Source: Chryseobacterium sp. G0186 (lineage in GTDB: Bacteria; Bacteroidota; Bacteroidia; Flavobacteriales; Weeksellaceae). From it: DNA of 64,000 bases. How positions within the stretch are numbered: position 1 is the stretch's first letter; each line of letters begins with the position of its first letter. Both the position numbers and the translations under genes were made by a program. Where the stretch lies: positions 2,294,001-2,358,000 of the forward strand of contig NZ_CP033918.1 in assembly GCF_003815675.1 (NCBI RefSeq), in the 5' to 3' direction. The notes beneath the pieces were generated by a model, which saw nothing but the letters and a program-made list of their open reading frames with translations, ran no database searches and had not been told where the DNA came from. Shown piece by piece: positions 1 through 8,784 of the stretch.

Positions 1-1
1 C

Positions 2-613
2 AACTTTGCCAGCGAAAATACATACATCATCTACAACGAAAATAAGAACGCCTGGTTAATTGATCCGGGAAATATGAATGCTCAGGAAACTCAGGCCATA
101 GACCAATTTATTAAGGAAAATGAGCTGACAATTCAGAAAATTCTTTTGACTCATGCTCATATTGATCATGTTTTAGGATTACAATGGGCATTTGATACTT
201 TTAAAGTTCCTGTACAGATGCATCAAGAGGATCAGGAAGTTTTGGATATGCTTCAGGCCAGTGGAATGAGATTCGGTTTTCCCGTTGATCCTGTAAAAGT
301 AGATGTTGAGTATGTAAAAGAAGGTGACGAATTGGATCTGGATGGAGAAAAATTCAAGATCTATCATGTTCCTGGACATTCTCCGGGAAGTGTGGTCTAT
401 CATAATGAAAATCAAAAATTCATGATCTCCGGCGATGTTCTTTTTGAAGGAAGCATCGGAAGAACGGATCTTTATAAAGGAAATTATGATCAATTGATCG
501 ACGGCATCAGAACAAAGCTTTTTGTTTTAGATTCTGACACACAGGTTTTTTCCGGCCATGGAAATCCTACCTCTATTGGCTTTGAGAAACAGTACAATCC
601 GTTTTTGAAATAG
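2..613 (+). CDS. MBL-fold metallo-hydrolase (glyoxalase II-like), 5' end outside window
   Basis: The reading frame is open from base 2, and the residues before the first internal Met (NTYIIYNENK, WLIDPGN) match the usual start of glyoxalase-II-type MBL proteins. The gene therefore begins left of the window and Met at 74 is internal. The zinc-binding signature THAHIDH is at visible residues 50-56, followed by VPGHSPGSV, SGDVLFEGSIGR and SGHGNPTSIG, which supply the remaining metal ligands of the family. It is a cytoplasmic hydrolase, probably of a thioester or related substrate. Substrate cannot be told from sequence, so I do not call it gloB. It is followed by an intergenic repeat and a terminator that serves the gene on the other strand. 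Confidence 0.85.
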   Translation, partial: NFASENTYIIYNENKNAWLIDPGNMNAQETQAIDQFIKENELTIQKILLTHAHIDHVLGLQWAFDTFKVPVQMHQEDQEVLDMLQASGMRFGFPVDPVKVDVEYVKEGDELDLDGEKFKIYHVPGHSPGSVVYHNENQKFMISGDVLFEGSIGRTDLYKGNYDQLIDGIRTKLFVLDSDTQVFSGHGNPTSIGFEKQYNPFLK

Positions 614-648
614 AGATTCAAATTTGAAAGTAGAGTCTATTTGTTTTG

Positions 649-740
649 CTCGCTGATTTAGCAGATAACGCAGATTTATTTATCTGTAGTTAAGATTTAT
701 CAACATAAACATCTGCAAAATTTGCGAGATCTGCGAGAAA
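649..740. repeat. Intergenic imperfect inverted repeat, GCAGAT-type (copy 1)
   Basis: Arms at about 649-677 and 710-737 are imperfectly complementary (about 20 of 27 positions) and are built from repeats of GCAGAT / ATCTGCGAG. A related element lies at 7146-7242. The right arms of both contain ATCTGCGAGAA. The rest of the 614-837 gap shows no gene. Confidence 0.6.
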
Positions 741-782
741 TTTTATTGCTGACAGATTATTTAGGCTTACCTATATACAAAT

Positions 783-816
783 AAAAAACCGTCAGGAAAA
801 TTCATCCTGACGGTTT
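783..816 (-). terminator. Rho-independent terminator of the TonB receptor gene
   Basis: Perfect 12-bp stem, 786-797 with 805-816 (core CCGTCAGGA/TCCTGACGG), with an A-tract at 783-788 that reads as a U-tract on the minus strand. It lies 22 bp past the stop of the leftward gene at 838. Confidence 0.85.
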
Positions 817-837
817 CGTGTTATAAAGAAATAGAGT

Positions 838-3279
838 TTAGAAATCTAAAGTGATTGAAGCTCTGGCAGCAGCTCCCATAATAGGTCTTGCCATTCTGAT
901 ATTTGTTCCTGATACTCCCTGAGATCTCGGATCTCCCTCTGTAATACCAATGGTATTGAAGATATTAGTTCCATCTACAGCAAAACGAATTTTCCCTAGC
1001 TGATAAGACATTCCCGCTCCAAATTCTGTGAATGACGGCAATTTATTATCATCTGTATTTCCCTCATCCTGAAAACGTTGTCCATAATAGTTCATACTTA
1101 CATACGCTCGCCATTCTTTTGTAATATTCACAGCAGGAGAAATATTAAAGTAAAACTTAGGAATTCTTCTTACCACATTTCCACTATAGTCAAATGCGGA
1201 ACCGTCTGCATTTCTTCCCTTAAAATCCTTGTATTTTGGATTCTGAATGGTTCCGTTAAAAGTAACTTCAAAAATATTATTAAACAATCTTGCATATCCT
1301 TCAATCTCTACCCCAAGATTGCTGGTATTGGCAAATTTATTTTCAGAAGTTCCATCTATATAAACATCAGTAAATGAAAGATTTTTAAGGGTTGAATAAA
1401 ATGGAATTACAGCAATATCAAATGTACGGGAGTAGTATTTATACCCAACTTCCAGCTGATTGGTCAGTACAGGTTTTACTGCGCTAAGATCAGAGATATT
1501 ATTGTAATAAGCCTCCTCATTAGGTGATCTGAAACCATGAGAAAAACGGGCATACACTGCATTTTCACGATTGATCTTATAGTTGGATGCCAATGTATAG
1601 GAAACTTTATTGATATCATAGTACCAATAGGTAAATTGATTTCCAAGAACATTCATATTATCATCTGCCGTGGTAGTATCAAAACCATGCGTTCCATCAA
1701 CCGTTAAGCCGGAATTATTGAGATTGGCTCTTGTAGTGTTCACTTTATATCCTCTGTAAAAATCACGGCTGTAACGAATTCCTCCATTAAAACTTAATGC
1801 ATCGGTAACGTTATAATCCAGATTTACATAAAGATCATTCAAGCTTCCCTGAATTTGAGAATCTCTAACCAGAGTAGACATATCCGTTACTCCGTTATAG
1901 GTTTTAGAATATCCTGTACTGCTTGGGCTAAGGGATGGATCTACAAGATTCAATAATTCAGGTCTGTCTGTTGCTGTAGCCAGAATATTGCTCCAGTTCC
2001 AGTATTGATGTGATTTCCAGTTTGATTTATAGAATCCGGCGGTTACATTTCCCTTGTCAAATTTATAATTGAACTGTAGATCATTCACAAAGTTATTCAT
2101 CTGCTTGTCAATAGCCCAGAACCCTAGTTTTTGTACAAATGCAGGATTTACCACTGCTCCGCTTCCTACCAATGAATATTGATAATTGGTCATTTTCATT
2201 TCCTGTGTTGCAAATTCAGCCCCTGTTTTAGGTGCTCCGGCCGGGAAAATACCTGTATAATTCATATTTATATTGGTATATCGGGTTTTGTTTAATACGC
2301 TGAAATTATTTCCAAGGTCATATTTAAACTCAGCTCCCAATACATCTACCTTTGGATGAATTCCGTCTTCCAGGTTTCTGCTGAAAAATCCGCCTCCCGC
2401 CTGAGGAATATTTAATTGGCTGATCGCTCTGTAACTATAGGTACCATAATTCGGATCAAAACCCTGGAATCCTTTTAATTTATCCCCGTCCTGAGTCAAT
2501 GGAATCGGAAGGAAGAATGTATTTCTGTCATCTAGTTTTTTATAGTATACTTTAGCATATCCTTTATCAAAGACGTATTTCAGGTTTATTCTGATTTGTC
2601 CTCCATTATTGGCTTTAAATCCGGTTTTTCGGATTCCGTCATCAGATCTGTAAAAGCCTCCCACATTGAAAAATAATTTATCTTTCACCAGAGCACCCCC
2701 AAGATTAAGATCTGTACGGATCAAACCATAGGTACCAGTTTCAAGCTTGGCTGTCCCTTTAAAATCATTAGTTCCTTCCTTGGAAATAAAGTTAATAAGA
2801 CCTCCCGGAGAATTATTGGCATAAATAGATCCTGAGCCTCCTCTTAAAGCTTCCAGACGTGCTACTGTATTATCCACACGGAAAAAATTATCCGCATTGG
2901 CAAACTGCAGGGCTCCGTCTTCAAAAACCGGAAGCCCGTCTTCCTGAACCTGTACGAATTCATAAGCTCCTGCAGATGGAATTCCTCTTGCAAAAAGGTT
3001 ATTTCCCACTTCACCACCTGAAGTTTCTACCGCAAATCCCGGAACTCTCTGCAACAAAGCTGCTGCACTGATTGGGTTTTGCTTTTGAATTTCCTTAGCA
3101 CTGAATGTTGAAATAGCCGTACTGGATTCTATTTTTTTCTTTGGATTTGAATTTCCTGTAATGACAACCTGATCGATAGAGGAAACTTTTACAGAATCTT
3201 GCGGAGTTTCCTGAGCATAAGCATTATTAAAATATAACGTAGCTGTTGCGGCGATTAAAAAGATTGATTTTTTTTTCAT
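838..3279 (-). CDS. TonB-dependent outer-membrane receptor, probable sugar (trehalose-type) uptake
   Basis: The protein has 813 residues from ATG 3279. The open frame runs on to 3459 but would overlap the trehalase gene, and a signal peptide (MKKKSIFLIAATATLYF..NAYAQ) begins exactly at 3279. A TonB-box-like segment (SIDQVVITGNSN) and a plug domain (about residues 45-170, with LLQRVPGFAVET and ARLEALRGGSGSIYANNSPGG) are followed by a 22-strand-type barrel ending in ARASITLDF with a C-terminal Phe. There is no carboxypeptidase-like N-terminal domain and no SusD partner, so it is not a classical SusC. It sits 23 bp after the trehalase gene, downstream of an MFS permease. From this I infer outer-membrane uptake of trehalose or a related disaccharide; a siderophore substrate remains possible. 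Confidence 0.85.
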   Translation of the reverse strand: MKKKSIFLIAATATLYFNNAYAQETPQDSVKVSSIDQVVITGNSNPKKKIESSTAISTFSAKEIQKQNPISAAALLQRVPGFAVETSGGEVGNNLFARGIPSAGAYEFVQVQEDGLPVFEDGALQFANADNFFRVDNTVARLEALRGGSGSIYANNSPGGLINFISKEGTNDFKGTAKLETGTYGLIRTDLNLGGALVKDKLFFNVGGFYRSDDGIRKTGFKANNGGQIRINLKYVFDKGYAKVYYKKLDDRNTFFLPIPLTQDGDKLKGFQGFDPNYGTYSYRAISQLNIPQAGGGFFSRNLEDGIHPKVDVLGAEFKYDLGNNFSVLNKTRYTNINMNYTGIFPAGAPKTGAEFATQEMKMTNYQYSLVGSGAVVNPAFVQKLGFWAIDKQMNNFVNDLQFNYKFDKGNVTAGFYKSNWKSHQYWNWSNILATATDRPELLNLVDPSLSPSSTGYSKTYNGVTDMSTLVRDSQIQGSLNDLYVNLDYNVTDALSFNGGIRYSRDFYRGYKVNTTRANLNNSGLTVDGTHGFDTTTADDNMNVLGNQFTYWYYDINKVSYTLASNYKINRENAVYARFSHGFRSPNEEAYYNNISDLSAVKPVLTNQLEVGYKYYSRTFDIAVIPFYSTLKNLSFTDVYIDGTSENKFANTSNLGVEIEGYARLFNNIFEVTFNGTIQNPKYKDFKGRNADGSAFDYSGNVVRRIPKFYFNISPAVNITKEWRAYVSMNYYGQRFQDEGNTDDNKLPSFTEFGAGMSYQLGKIRFAVDGTNIFNTIGITEGDPRSQGVSGTNIRMARPIMGAAARASITLDF

Positions 3280-3302
3280 AGCCTTATTTTTTATTGTTAG
3301 TT

Positions 3303-4784
3303 TCAGTTTTGTTGTAGTTTCAAATACACTCCATTGGTCCAACCGAATCCGTCCTGATTGGGATATTCCCCGCCTCCTGCTATTGTTTCTGTATCTAATG
3401 CATTGTATTTTTCCATTAGCTTTCCGGTATTTTTGTAGACTCTTTCCACATTGAAACACCAGTTATCTTTTATTTTCCCGGCCAATTCATTAAAACCGTA
3501 ATTTTTCATTGCCTTAAAGCCTAGCCATTGATAAGGAGCCCATGCATTGGGTAGATCCCATTGTTGGCCACTTTTTTTAGTTGTTGTAACGAGTCCTCCC
3601 TGGTATAAAAACTTTTCAGAAATCACTTTAGCCATAGCTTCTGCCTGTTCCTGATCAGCAATTCCCAGAAATAAAGGGTAAAGAGCAGCAATATGTTCAG
3701 ACGGTGTGTTTGTGTTTTTTTTACTATGATAATCTCTGTACATCTTCGTTTTTTCATCCCAGAAGTATTTGTTGATCATTTGTCTTCGCTTTGCTGCTCT
3801 TTCAGTAAAATAATTTTCTTTTTCTTTAAGATTCTGAAGTGCTGAAGACTTTGTCAGGGTTGTTTCCAAATGCCATAAAAGACAGTTTAAATCTACCTCA
3901 GCAAGATTCAGCGTTTCTATTGTCTGTATATGTTCTCCGTCTGCAAACCATCTGCTGGAAAAGTCCCAACCGGATTCGCAGGCGCTTCTAATATTTCTGT
4001 AAAATTCATCTCCCAAAGCATTTTCACGATCTTCTATATCGATTAAGTAGCTTTCAGGACGCGGTGTATTTTCCGCATCATAATAACGGTTTACAATATC
4101 TCCATCAATGGTTTTTACCACTCTTTTTATACTTGAATTATTTTCAAGTTCCTCTTCCCCACTCATCCAGAAAGCATATTCCTTCTCTAAGCTGTCATGA
4201 TACTGGGTATAAATGGCTTCATTATGTGTTGTCTCAACAAGAAGTTCAAGCATCAACGAAAAATAAGGAGGTTGTGAACGGCTCAAAAAATGAGTTCTGC
4301 TCGCATTTGGAACAAATCCCACATTCTGAATAAGGTAGGAACAGTTTTCTACAATATTTTCCATCATTTCCACTCTGCCTGAAACCTGCAGACCAAGCAT
4401 GATAAAATAACTGTCCCAATAGAAAAATTCGTTAAAACGCCCTCCGGGAACAATATAAGGTTTCGGTAATTTCAAAAGCGTTCCTTTCTCTTCATACGCT
4501 ATACGAGTCAGTTCATCCCAAAGTTTTTCAATATGCTGCACAATCGGAAGATGATCTTCTCTCTGCACAGAAACCTTTGCTCCTAAAAAGTCAAAATGGG
4601 TCATTACAAAACTTTTTAAGTCGAAACCCTCCGAATCTTTCTGCTGCTCATACTTTGCATTGATTTCAGCAATGAAAAATAAGGGTACTGCATCCGTCAT
4701 CATTTTTTGATCTTCAAAGATCCTAGACTTCTGTACTGCATCAAAAAGCGCCTGTATTTCGTTGATGTAAAGCTGATTACTCAT
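3303..4784 (-). CDS. treF: Trehalase, GH37 family, cytoplasmic
   Basis: The protein has 493 residues and no signal peptide, so alpha,alpha-trehalose would be hydrolysed to two glucoses in the cytoplasm. Both GH37 signatures are present: PGGRFNEFFYWDSY near residue 113 and QQWDLPNAWAP at 407-417. ESGWDFSSRWF (270-280) carries the Asp used as the catalytic acid in the family, and the C-terminal GGGEYPNQDGFGWTNGV is also conserved. Length is slightly below that of E. coli TreF. The MFS gene ends 2 bp upstream and the TonB receptor begins 23 bp downstream, indicating one transcript. The symbol follows the cytoplasmic E. coli enzyme and is by analogy. Confidence 0.9.
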   Translation of the reverse strand: MSNQLYINEIQALFDAVQKSRIFEDQKMMTDAVPLFFIAEINAKYEQQKDSEGFDLKSFVMTHFDFLGAKVSVQREDHLPIVQHIEKLWDELTRIAYEEKGTLLKLPKPYIVPGGRFNEFFYWDSYFIMLGLQVSGRVEMMENIVENCSYLIQNVGFVPNASRTHFLSRSQPPYFSLMLELLVETTHNEAIYTQYHDSLEKEYAFWMSGEEELENNSSIKRVVKTIDGDIVNRYYDAENTPRPESYLIDIEDRENALGDEFYRNIRSACESGWDFSSRWFADGEHIQTIETLNLAEVDLNCLLWHLETTLTKSSALQNLKEKENYFTERAAKRRQMINKYFWDEKTKMYRDYHSKKNTNTPSEHIAALYPLFLGIADQEQAEAMAKVISEKFLYQGGLVTTTKKSGQQWDLPNAWAPYQWLGFKAMKNYGFNELAGKIKDNWCFNVERVYKNTGKLMEKYNALDTETIAGGGEYPNQDGFGWTNGVYLKLQQN

Positions 4785-4786
4785 TG

Positions 4787-6016
4787 TTATTTTTTAGGAT
4801 TAATTTTTAATTTGTTCATGAAAATTGCCGAAATAATCAGCAATGAAAGCGGAATCAATGATAGATAAAATGCCTGCTGCCCACTGAATTCCTGAAATAC
4901 AAAACCTGTAATAATAGAACCTATTGTTCCCCCGATAGCCGAAAAAACAACAATCAGTCCGGACATTGCACTGTGTAAGTATTTAGGAATAGAAGCCAGA
5001 ATCACCGAGTTAATACTTGGATAAATCGGAGCCAGCAAACCACCCATCAAAGGAAATAAATACGCTACAAGAGGCGCATTAAACCAATTTGTGCGACTAT
5101 CAATATGAATATTATGCGTTAATGGTAATACCAAAATAATACTGATTGCAAAACCGATCACACAGAATGAAACCACATAGATCCAGTTGAATTTTTTTGA
5201 AAAGAAACCAGATAAGAATCTTCCCAGGGCAAAGGCACCTGCTAAAATAGCTCCTGCCTGAATACTCATTGAAGTAGGAACCTTTAGAATTTCCTTATAA
5301 AATGTTGGTGTCCAGGTCTGAAAGCTTTGCTCTACCAATACAAAAAGAAATGCACACAGTAAAAAGCACAATACCTTCTTATAACTGAATAAACTGACAC
5401 TGTTTCTTAAGTCTCCTAACAAATCTGTTTTTTCACTTTTCGCTTCTTTTTCATTCAATTTTGAAAAGAATAAAAACAGAAAAGATAAGGTAGAAAGGGC
5501 TCCCAATACCCAATATACGTTCAGCCAATGGGTAGATTTCGGATTATGATCATCAATATATAAACTGAATAAAAGATTTCCAGCCAACACCCCGATCATG
5601 AAAAACCCCTCCAGGTATCCCATAAAGCTTGAATGTTCCTTATCGGTATTAGTCACCAATCCAATGGATGTAAAAACCGAGATTTTGATCAGCGCAAACG
5701 AAACTCCTACAATGGCAAATAATAATTTAAAGAACCAAAAATCATTTGTAAACGGCATCACAAAGCACATACAGCTCACCAAAAACAAAGCGATCAACAT
5801 GGAGTTCTTGATTCCGATTTTAGGGAGAAATGAAGCCAGGATAAATGAGCAGATTGCAATCGGAAGATCTTTAAATCCCTCCAATACACTGGCAGATGAT
5901 TTTGAAATCCCAAAGTTCTGCTGTACCTGCAAAATAACAGTTCCCACAGAATTCAAAAGAATTGCGAAAACAAAATAGTTTAAAAATAAAACCGCCTTTA
6001 TGTTGAAATTTTTCAT
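4787..6016 (-). CDS. MFS transporter, probable disaccharide permease of the trehalose operon
   Basis: The protein has 409 residues with about 12 hydrophobic helices and a short charged loop near the middle (KLNEKEAKSEKTD), the usual 6+6 MFS layout. Helix content and the N-terminal FLNYFVFAILLNSVGTVILQ stretch suggest the FucP/sugar-porter side of the superfamily, but no substrate motif decides it. It is first in the operon, 2 bp before the trehalase gene, and divergent from an AraC regulator. The role inferred from context is import of intact trehalose across the inner membrane for the cytoplasmic trehalase. Confidence 0.8.
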   Translation of the reverse strand: MKNFNIKAVLFLNYFVFAILLNSVGTVILQVQQNFGISKSSASVLEGFKDLPIAICSFILASFLPKIGIKNSMLIALFLVSCMCFVMPFTNDFWFFKLLFAIVGVSFALIKISVFTSIGLVTNTDKEHSSFMGYLEGFFMIGVLAGNLLFSLYIDDHNPKSTHWLNVYWVLGALSTLSFLFLFFSKLNEKEAKSEKTDLLGDLRNSVSLFSYKKVLCFLLCAFLFVLVEQSFQTWTPTFYKEILKVPTSMSIQAGAILAGAFALGRFLSGFFSKKFNWIYVVSFCVIGFAISIILVLPLTHNIHIDSRTNWFNAPLVAYLFPLMGGLLAPIYPSINSVILASIPKYLHSAMSGLIVVFSAIGGTIGSIITGFVFQEFSGQQAFYLSLIPLSLLIISAIFMNKLKINPKK

Positions 6017-6050
6017 TCAGATCATTTCTTGTCGGCTAAGATAGAAGCAT

Positions 6051-6075
6051 TTGTGTTAACGATAATTTAACACAA
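6051..6075. promoter_or_regulatory. Palindromic operator candidate between the trehalase operon and its AraC gene
   Basis: TTGTGTTAA (6051-6059) and TTAACACAA (6067-6075) form a perfect 9-bp inverted repeat with a 7-bp spacer, 35-59 bp in front of the leftward operon. A second, weaker repeat AATATT-N5-AATATT is at 6082-6098. The regulator that binds is not known; the adjacent AraC protein is the obvious candidate. Confidence 0.5.
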
Positions 6076-6139
6076 TAAATCAATATTTGAACAATATTAA
6101 TATAATTAGTATTTTTAGTGATTAAATATGATTAATTAA

Positions 6140-7003
6140 ATGAAAGTTACTTTTGAAAGGGTAATTCCCAATGAGAAAAGCTCTTTCCGCACGATTCACA
6201 ATAACTCCCCCATTTCAGAATTCAAATGGGAATACCATTATCATCCCGAAATTGAATTGGTCTGTGTCATTTCCGGGAACGGAACCCGCCATGTTGGCTA
6301 TCATAAAAGTAATTACACGCATGGAGATCTTGTGCTGATCGGCTCAAATATTCCACATTCCGGATTTGGGTTAAACTCTATTGATCCGCACGAGGAAATT
6401 GTACTGCAATTCAAGGAAGAAATTCTTCAGTTTCCGCAACAGGAAGTTGAAGCCCGATCGATCAAAAATTTACTGGAACTTTCAAAATACGGCATTCATT
6501 TTCACCATAAGGTAAAAAAAGCAATGCTCCCGAAGTTAAAGCTCATGCTTGAATCCGAAGGGTACAAAAGATATCTGCTATTACTGGAAATCCTTTTTGA
6601 ACTGTCAAAATGTGAAGACTATGAGCTGTTGAATAAGGAGATCATGCCGTATACCATTATTTCCAAGAATAAAACCCGCCTTGAAAATATTTTCACTTAT
6701 GTGGAACATCATTATGATAAGGAAATTAATATTGAAGAGGTCGCAAAACTCGCCAATCTGACACTCCCTGCCTTTTGTAATTTCTTTAAAAAAGCAACCC
6801 AGATTACCTTTACTGAATTTGTAAACCGCTATAGGATCAATAAGGCATGTTTACTAATGGCGCAAGATAAATCTATCTCAGAATGCAGCTATAGCTGTGG
6901 CTTCAATAACGTAACTTACTTCAATAGAATGTTTAAAAAATATACAGGAAAAACACCCTCTGAGTTTATTAAAAATTATTCTCATAATAAGGTGAGTGTA
7001 TAA
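6140..7003 (+). CDS. AraC-family transcriptional regulator
   Basis: The protein has 287 residues. The N-terminal half (about 20-110) has a cupin pattern (WEYHYHPEIELVCVISG, GDLVLIGSNIPHSG) that would bind the ligand. The C-terminal 100 residues form the double helix-turn-helix (INIEEVAKLANLTLPAFCNFFKK, then SISECSYSCGFNNVTYFNRMFKKYTGKTPSEF), a close match to the AraC signature. It is divergent from the MFS-trehalase-TonB operon with 123 bp between start codons, so it is likely the sugar-responsive regulator of that operon. Confidence 0.88.
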   Translation: MKVTFERVIPNEKSSFRTIHNNSPISEFKWEYHYHPEIELVCVISGNGTRHVGYHKSNYTHGDLVLIGSNIPHSGFGLNSIDPHEEIVLQFKEEILQFPQQEVEARSIKNLLELSKYGIHFHHKVKKAMLPKLKLMLESEGYKRYLLLLEILFELSKCEDYELLNKEIMPYTIISKNKTRLENIFTYVEHHYDKEINIEEVAKLANLTLPAFCNFFKKATQITFTEFVNRYRINKACLLMAQDKSISECSYSCGFNNVTYFNRMFKKYTGKTPSEFIKNYSHNKVSV

Positions 7004-7048
7004 AGGGCTCACATTTAAGACTAATCTTTTTTTTGAATACCTACTGTT

Positions 7049-7106
7049 TAGATTCCTACGGAATGACAAAACAGGTGCATAGTATTTGTCATTCCGTAGG
7101 AATCTA
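7049..7106. repeat. 22-bp perfect inverted repeat (GTCATTCCGTAGGAATC-type element)
   Basis: Arms 7049-7070 and 7085-7106 are perfectly complementary over 22 bp with a 14-nt loop. A single arm, one mismatch in 21, recurs at 15243-15263. The sequence is unlike a terminator because the T-tracts are short. It lies downstream of the AraC gene in the 7004-7321 gap and is probably a dispersed intergenic repeat. Confidence 0.7.
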
Positions 7107-7145
7107 GGCTATTGTATTTAAATTTAAAAGCCATTGTTAGTAAGT

Positions 7146-7242
7146 CTCCCGCAGATCACACAGATTTCGCAGATGCTTGTGTAATAAAAATACATCAACT
7201 TTCCACAAAAAAAAACCTGCGTAATCTCCTAAATCTGCGAGA
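7146..7242. repeat. Intergenic imperfect inverted repeat, GCAGAT-type (copy 2)
   Basis: Left arm 7146-7174 (CCGCAGATCACACAGATTTC core) and right arm 7215-7242 (AATCTCCTAAATCTGCGAGA) are imperfect complements and resemble the element at 649-740. No gene is visible in the gap. Confidence 0.6.
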
Positions 7243-7262
7243 ATAATAATTCCCAATAGGAC

Positions 7263-7289
7263 AAAAAAAGCTGTCCTAAAAAGAACAGC
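7263..7289 (-). terminator. Rho-independent terminator of the thioredoxin-like gene
   Basis: On the minus strand GCTGTTC and GGACAGC pair (7 bp, one wobble) around a short A/T loop and are followed by seven Ts (7263-7269 as As on plus). It lies 33 bp past the stop at 7322. Confidence 0.75.
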
Positions 7290-7321
7290 CTATATATTAT
7301 AATGCAAGAACTAGCAATGCA

Positions 7322-7876
7322 CTACTTCCATTTAATATTACATCCCATGCTTGGTCTCTGAATTTCTTCCTGAGCTTCTCCAGCCAAAAGATTTTCAAAG
7401 GCAATAATTAAATCTTCTCCAGTTACATCCTTATTATTTCCCGGTCTTGAATCATCCATTTGACCTCTGTAAACAAGATCTAACTTTTCATCAAAGAAAT
7501 AAAAATCCGGTGTACAAGCAGCATCATAAGCTTTCGCTACCGCCTGGCTTTCATCAAATAAATAAGGAAAATCAAAATTTCTTTCGATTTGGAATTCGAT
7601 CATTTTTTCAGGAGAGTCAGCCGGATATTTTTCAATATTATTGGCATTGATCGCGATGAATTCAATTCCTTTTTCATTATAGTCTTCATACAATTCATTA
7701 ATCTTGTCGATCACATGAAGAACAAACGGGCAATGGTTGCACATAAAGATAACCAATGTTCCTTTTTCTCCTTTCAGTTCTTCTAAAGACTGAAGTTCAT
7801 TCGTTTTTGACGGGTTTGGAAGCTCAAAAAACGGAGCTTTTGTACCTAATGCTAACATATTTGAGGGAGTATTCAT
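7322..7876 (-). CDS. Thioredoxin-family protein (AhpC/TSA-like fold)
   Basis: The protein has 184 residues without signal peptide. The redox motif is CNHC within IFMCNHCPFVLHV, the variant typical of a widespread family of thioredoxin-like proteins close to peroxiredoxins and ResA. APFFELPNPSKT near the start and TPDFYFFDEKLDLVYRGQMDD in the second half are the family's other conserved blocks. It is a probable cytoplasmic thiol-disulfide reductant or peroxiredoxin-like enzyme; its partner is unknown. It is a single gene with its own terminator. Confidence 0.85.
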   Translation of the reverse strand: MNTPSNMLALGTKAPFFELPNPSKTNELQSLEELKGEKGTLVIFMCNHCPFVLHVIDKINELYEDYNEKGIEFIAINANNIEKYPADSPEKMIEFQIERNFDFPYLFDESQAVAKAYDAACTPDFYFFDEKLDLVYRGQMDDSRPGNNKDVTGEDLIIAFENLLAGEAQEEIQRPSMGCNIKWK

Positions 7877-8129
7877 ATCCTTTTTTCTTTAGTTCACAAA
7901 GATAAAAATTTCTTTGATTATATGGTAAGGAAGATGCAGACTGTAAGGCAGAAGTTATGAAGTACAAAAAACAATCATCATCCGGTTATTATATTGACTT
8001 AAGCTATAAACCTCATTAATTTTTACAATAATTACAAAATTATAGCTTACAATAGCCTCCTGCTCTCATTTTTTTAACTCCTCTTCTTATTACTATTCTC
8101 TCTCTTTACTGTTAAAAAACAAAATATTG
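7877..8129. other. Intergenic stretch without a recognisable gene
   Basis: AT-rich DNA between the divergent thioredoxin-like and TetR genes. I see no gene. A weak half-site resembling the TetR palindrome (TTTACTGTTAA) is at about 8106-8115. Confidence 0.4.
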
Positions 8130-8175
8130 TTTGGAAGGTATGCTCAAAAGTTTGTAGTTTTGCTAACACTGTTAG
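8130..8175 (+). promoter_or_regulatory. Promoter of the TetR gene with overlapping operator
   Basis: TTTG (8130-8133), a 21-bp spacer and TAGTTTTG (8155-8162) match the Bacteroidota -33/-7 promoter. The perfect palindrome CTAACACTGTTAG (8163-8175) follows directly and would cover the transcription start, as expected for autorepression. The start codon is at 8188. Confidence 0.75.
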
Positions 8176-8187
8176 TAAACAAATATC

Positions 8188-8784
8188 ATGGGCCTACATG
8201 AACGTCGTCAAAGAGAAAAAGAATCCATTCGTGCAAATATCTTGCAGGCTGCATTCACTTTGGCTAAAACAGAGGGCTGGGCATCACTTTCTATGCGTAA
8301 AATAGCAGACGCTATTGAATACAGCGCACCGGTGGTGTATGATTATTTTGAAAACAAGGAAGCTATTCTATTTGAAATTTCTTTAGATGGTTTTCACAAA
8401 TTACACATAGAATTATTAAAAGCACAGCAAAAACACGATACTCCGGAAGAGCAACTTGTTGCCATTGTGGACGCTTACTGGAGCTTTGCTTTTAAGAATA
8501 AAGAATATTACCAACTTATGTTTGGTTTAGGAATGCAATGCTGTGGAAAAGGACAGATGAAGAAAGAATTTTCGTCATTTCAGGAGCTGATCTACGAATG
8601 TACTTATCAAATTATTGAAAAGAACGGCTCGAATACGGATAATGCTTGTCATATGTCTCATGCTCTGTTTTCAGCAGTACACGGAATGATTTCCATTATG
8701 ATGATGCGTACAGCAGATATTCCTTCTACGATGAATAAATCGTCTTTGGATGAAACTGTTTCATCTTTTATTAAGTCTTTATAA
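8188..8784 (+). CDS. TetR/AcrR-family repressor of the adjacent RND efflux operon
   Basis: The protein has 198 residues. The N-terminal helix-turn-helix is clear (RANILQAAFTLAKTEGWAS, MRKIADAIEYSAPVVYDYFENKEAIL, residues about 12-60). The C-terminal ligand domain is variable and Cys-containing (QCCGKGQMKKEF). It lies upstream of and parallel to the efflux operon, with a 373-bp gap. The same 13-bp palindrome occurs once at its own promoter and three times before the operon, so autoregulation and repression of the pump are the natural inference. The inducing drug cannot be predicted. Confidence 0.88.
   Translation: MGLHERRQREKESIRANILQAAFTLAKTEGWASLSMRKIADAIEYSAPVVYDYFENKEAILFEISLDGFHKLHIELLKAQQKHDTPEEQLVAIVDAYWSFAFKNKEYYQLMFGLGMQCCGKGQMKKEFSSFQELIYECTYQIIEKNGSNTDNACHMSHALFSAVHGMISIMMMRTADIPSTMNKSSLDETVSSFIKSL

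Noticed and set aside
3280..3459. Upstream extension of the TonB receptor frame by 60 codons
   Set aside because: It overlaps the 3' end of the trehalase gene, and the signal peptide begins at 3279.
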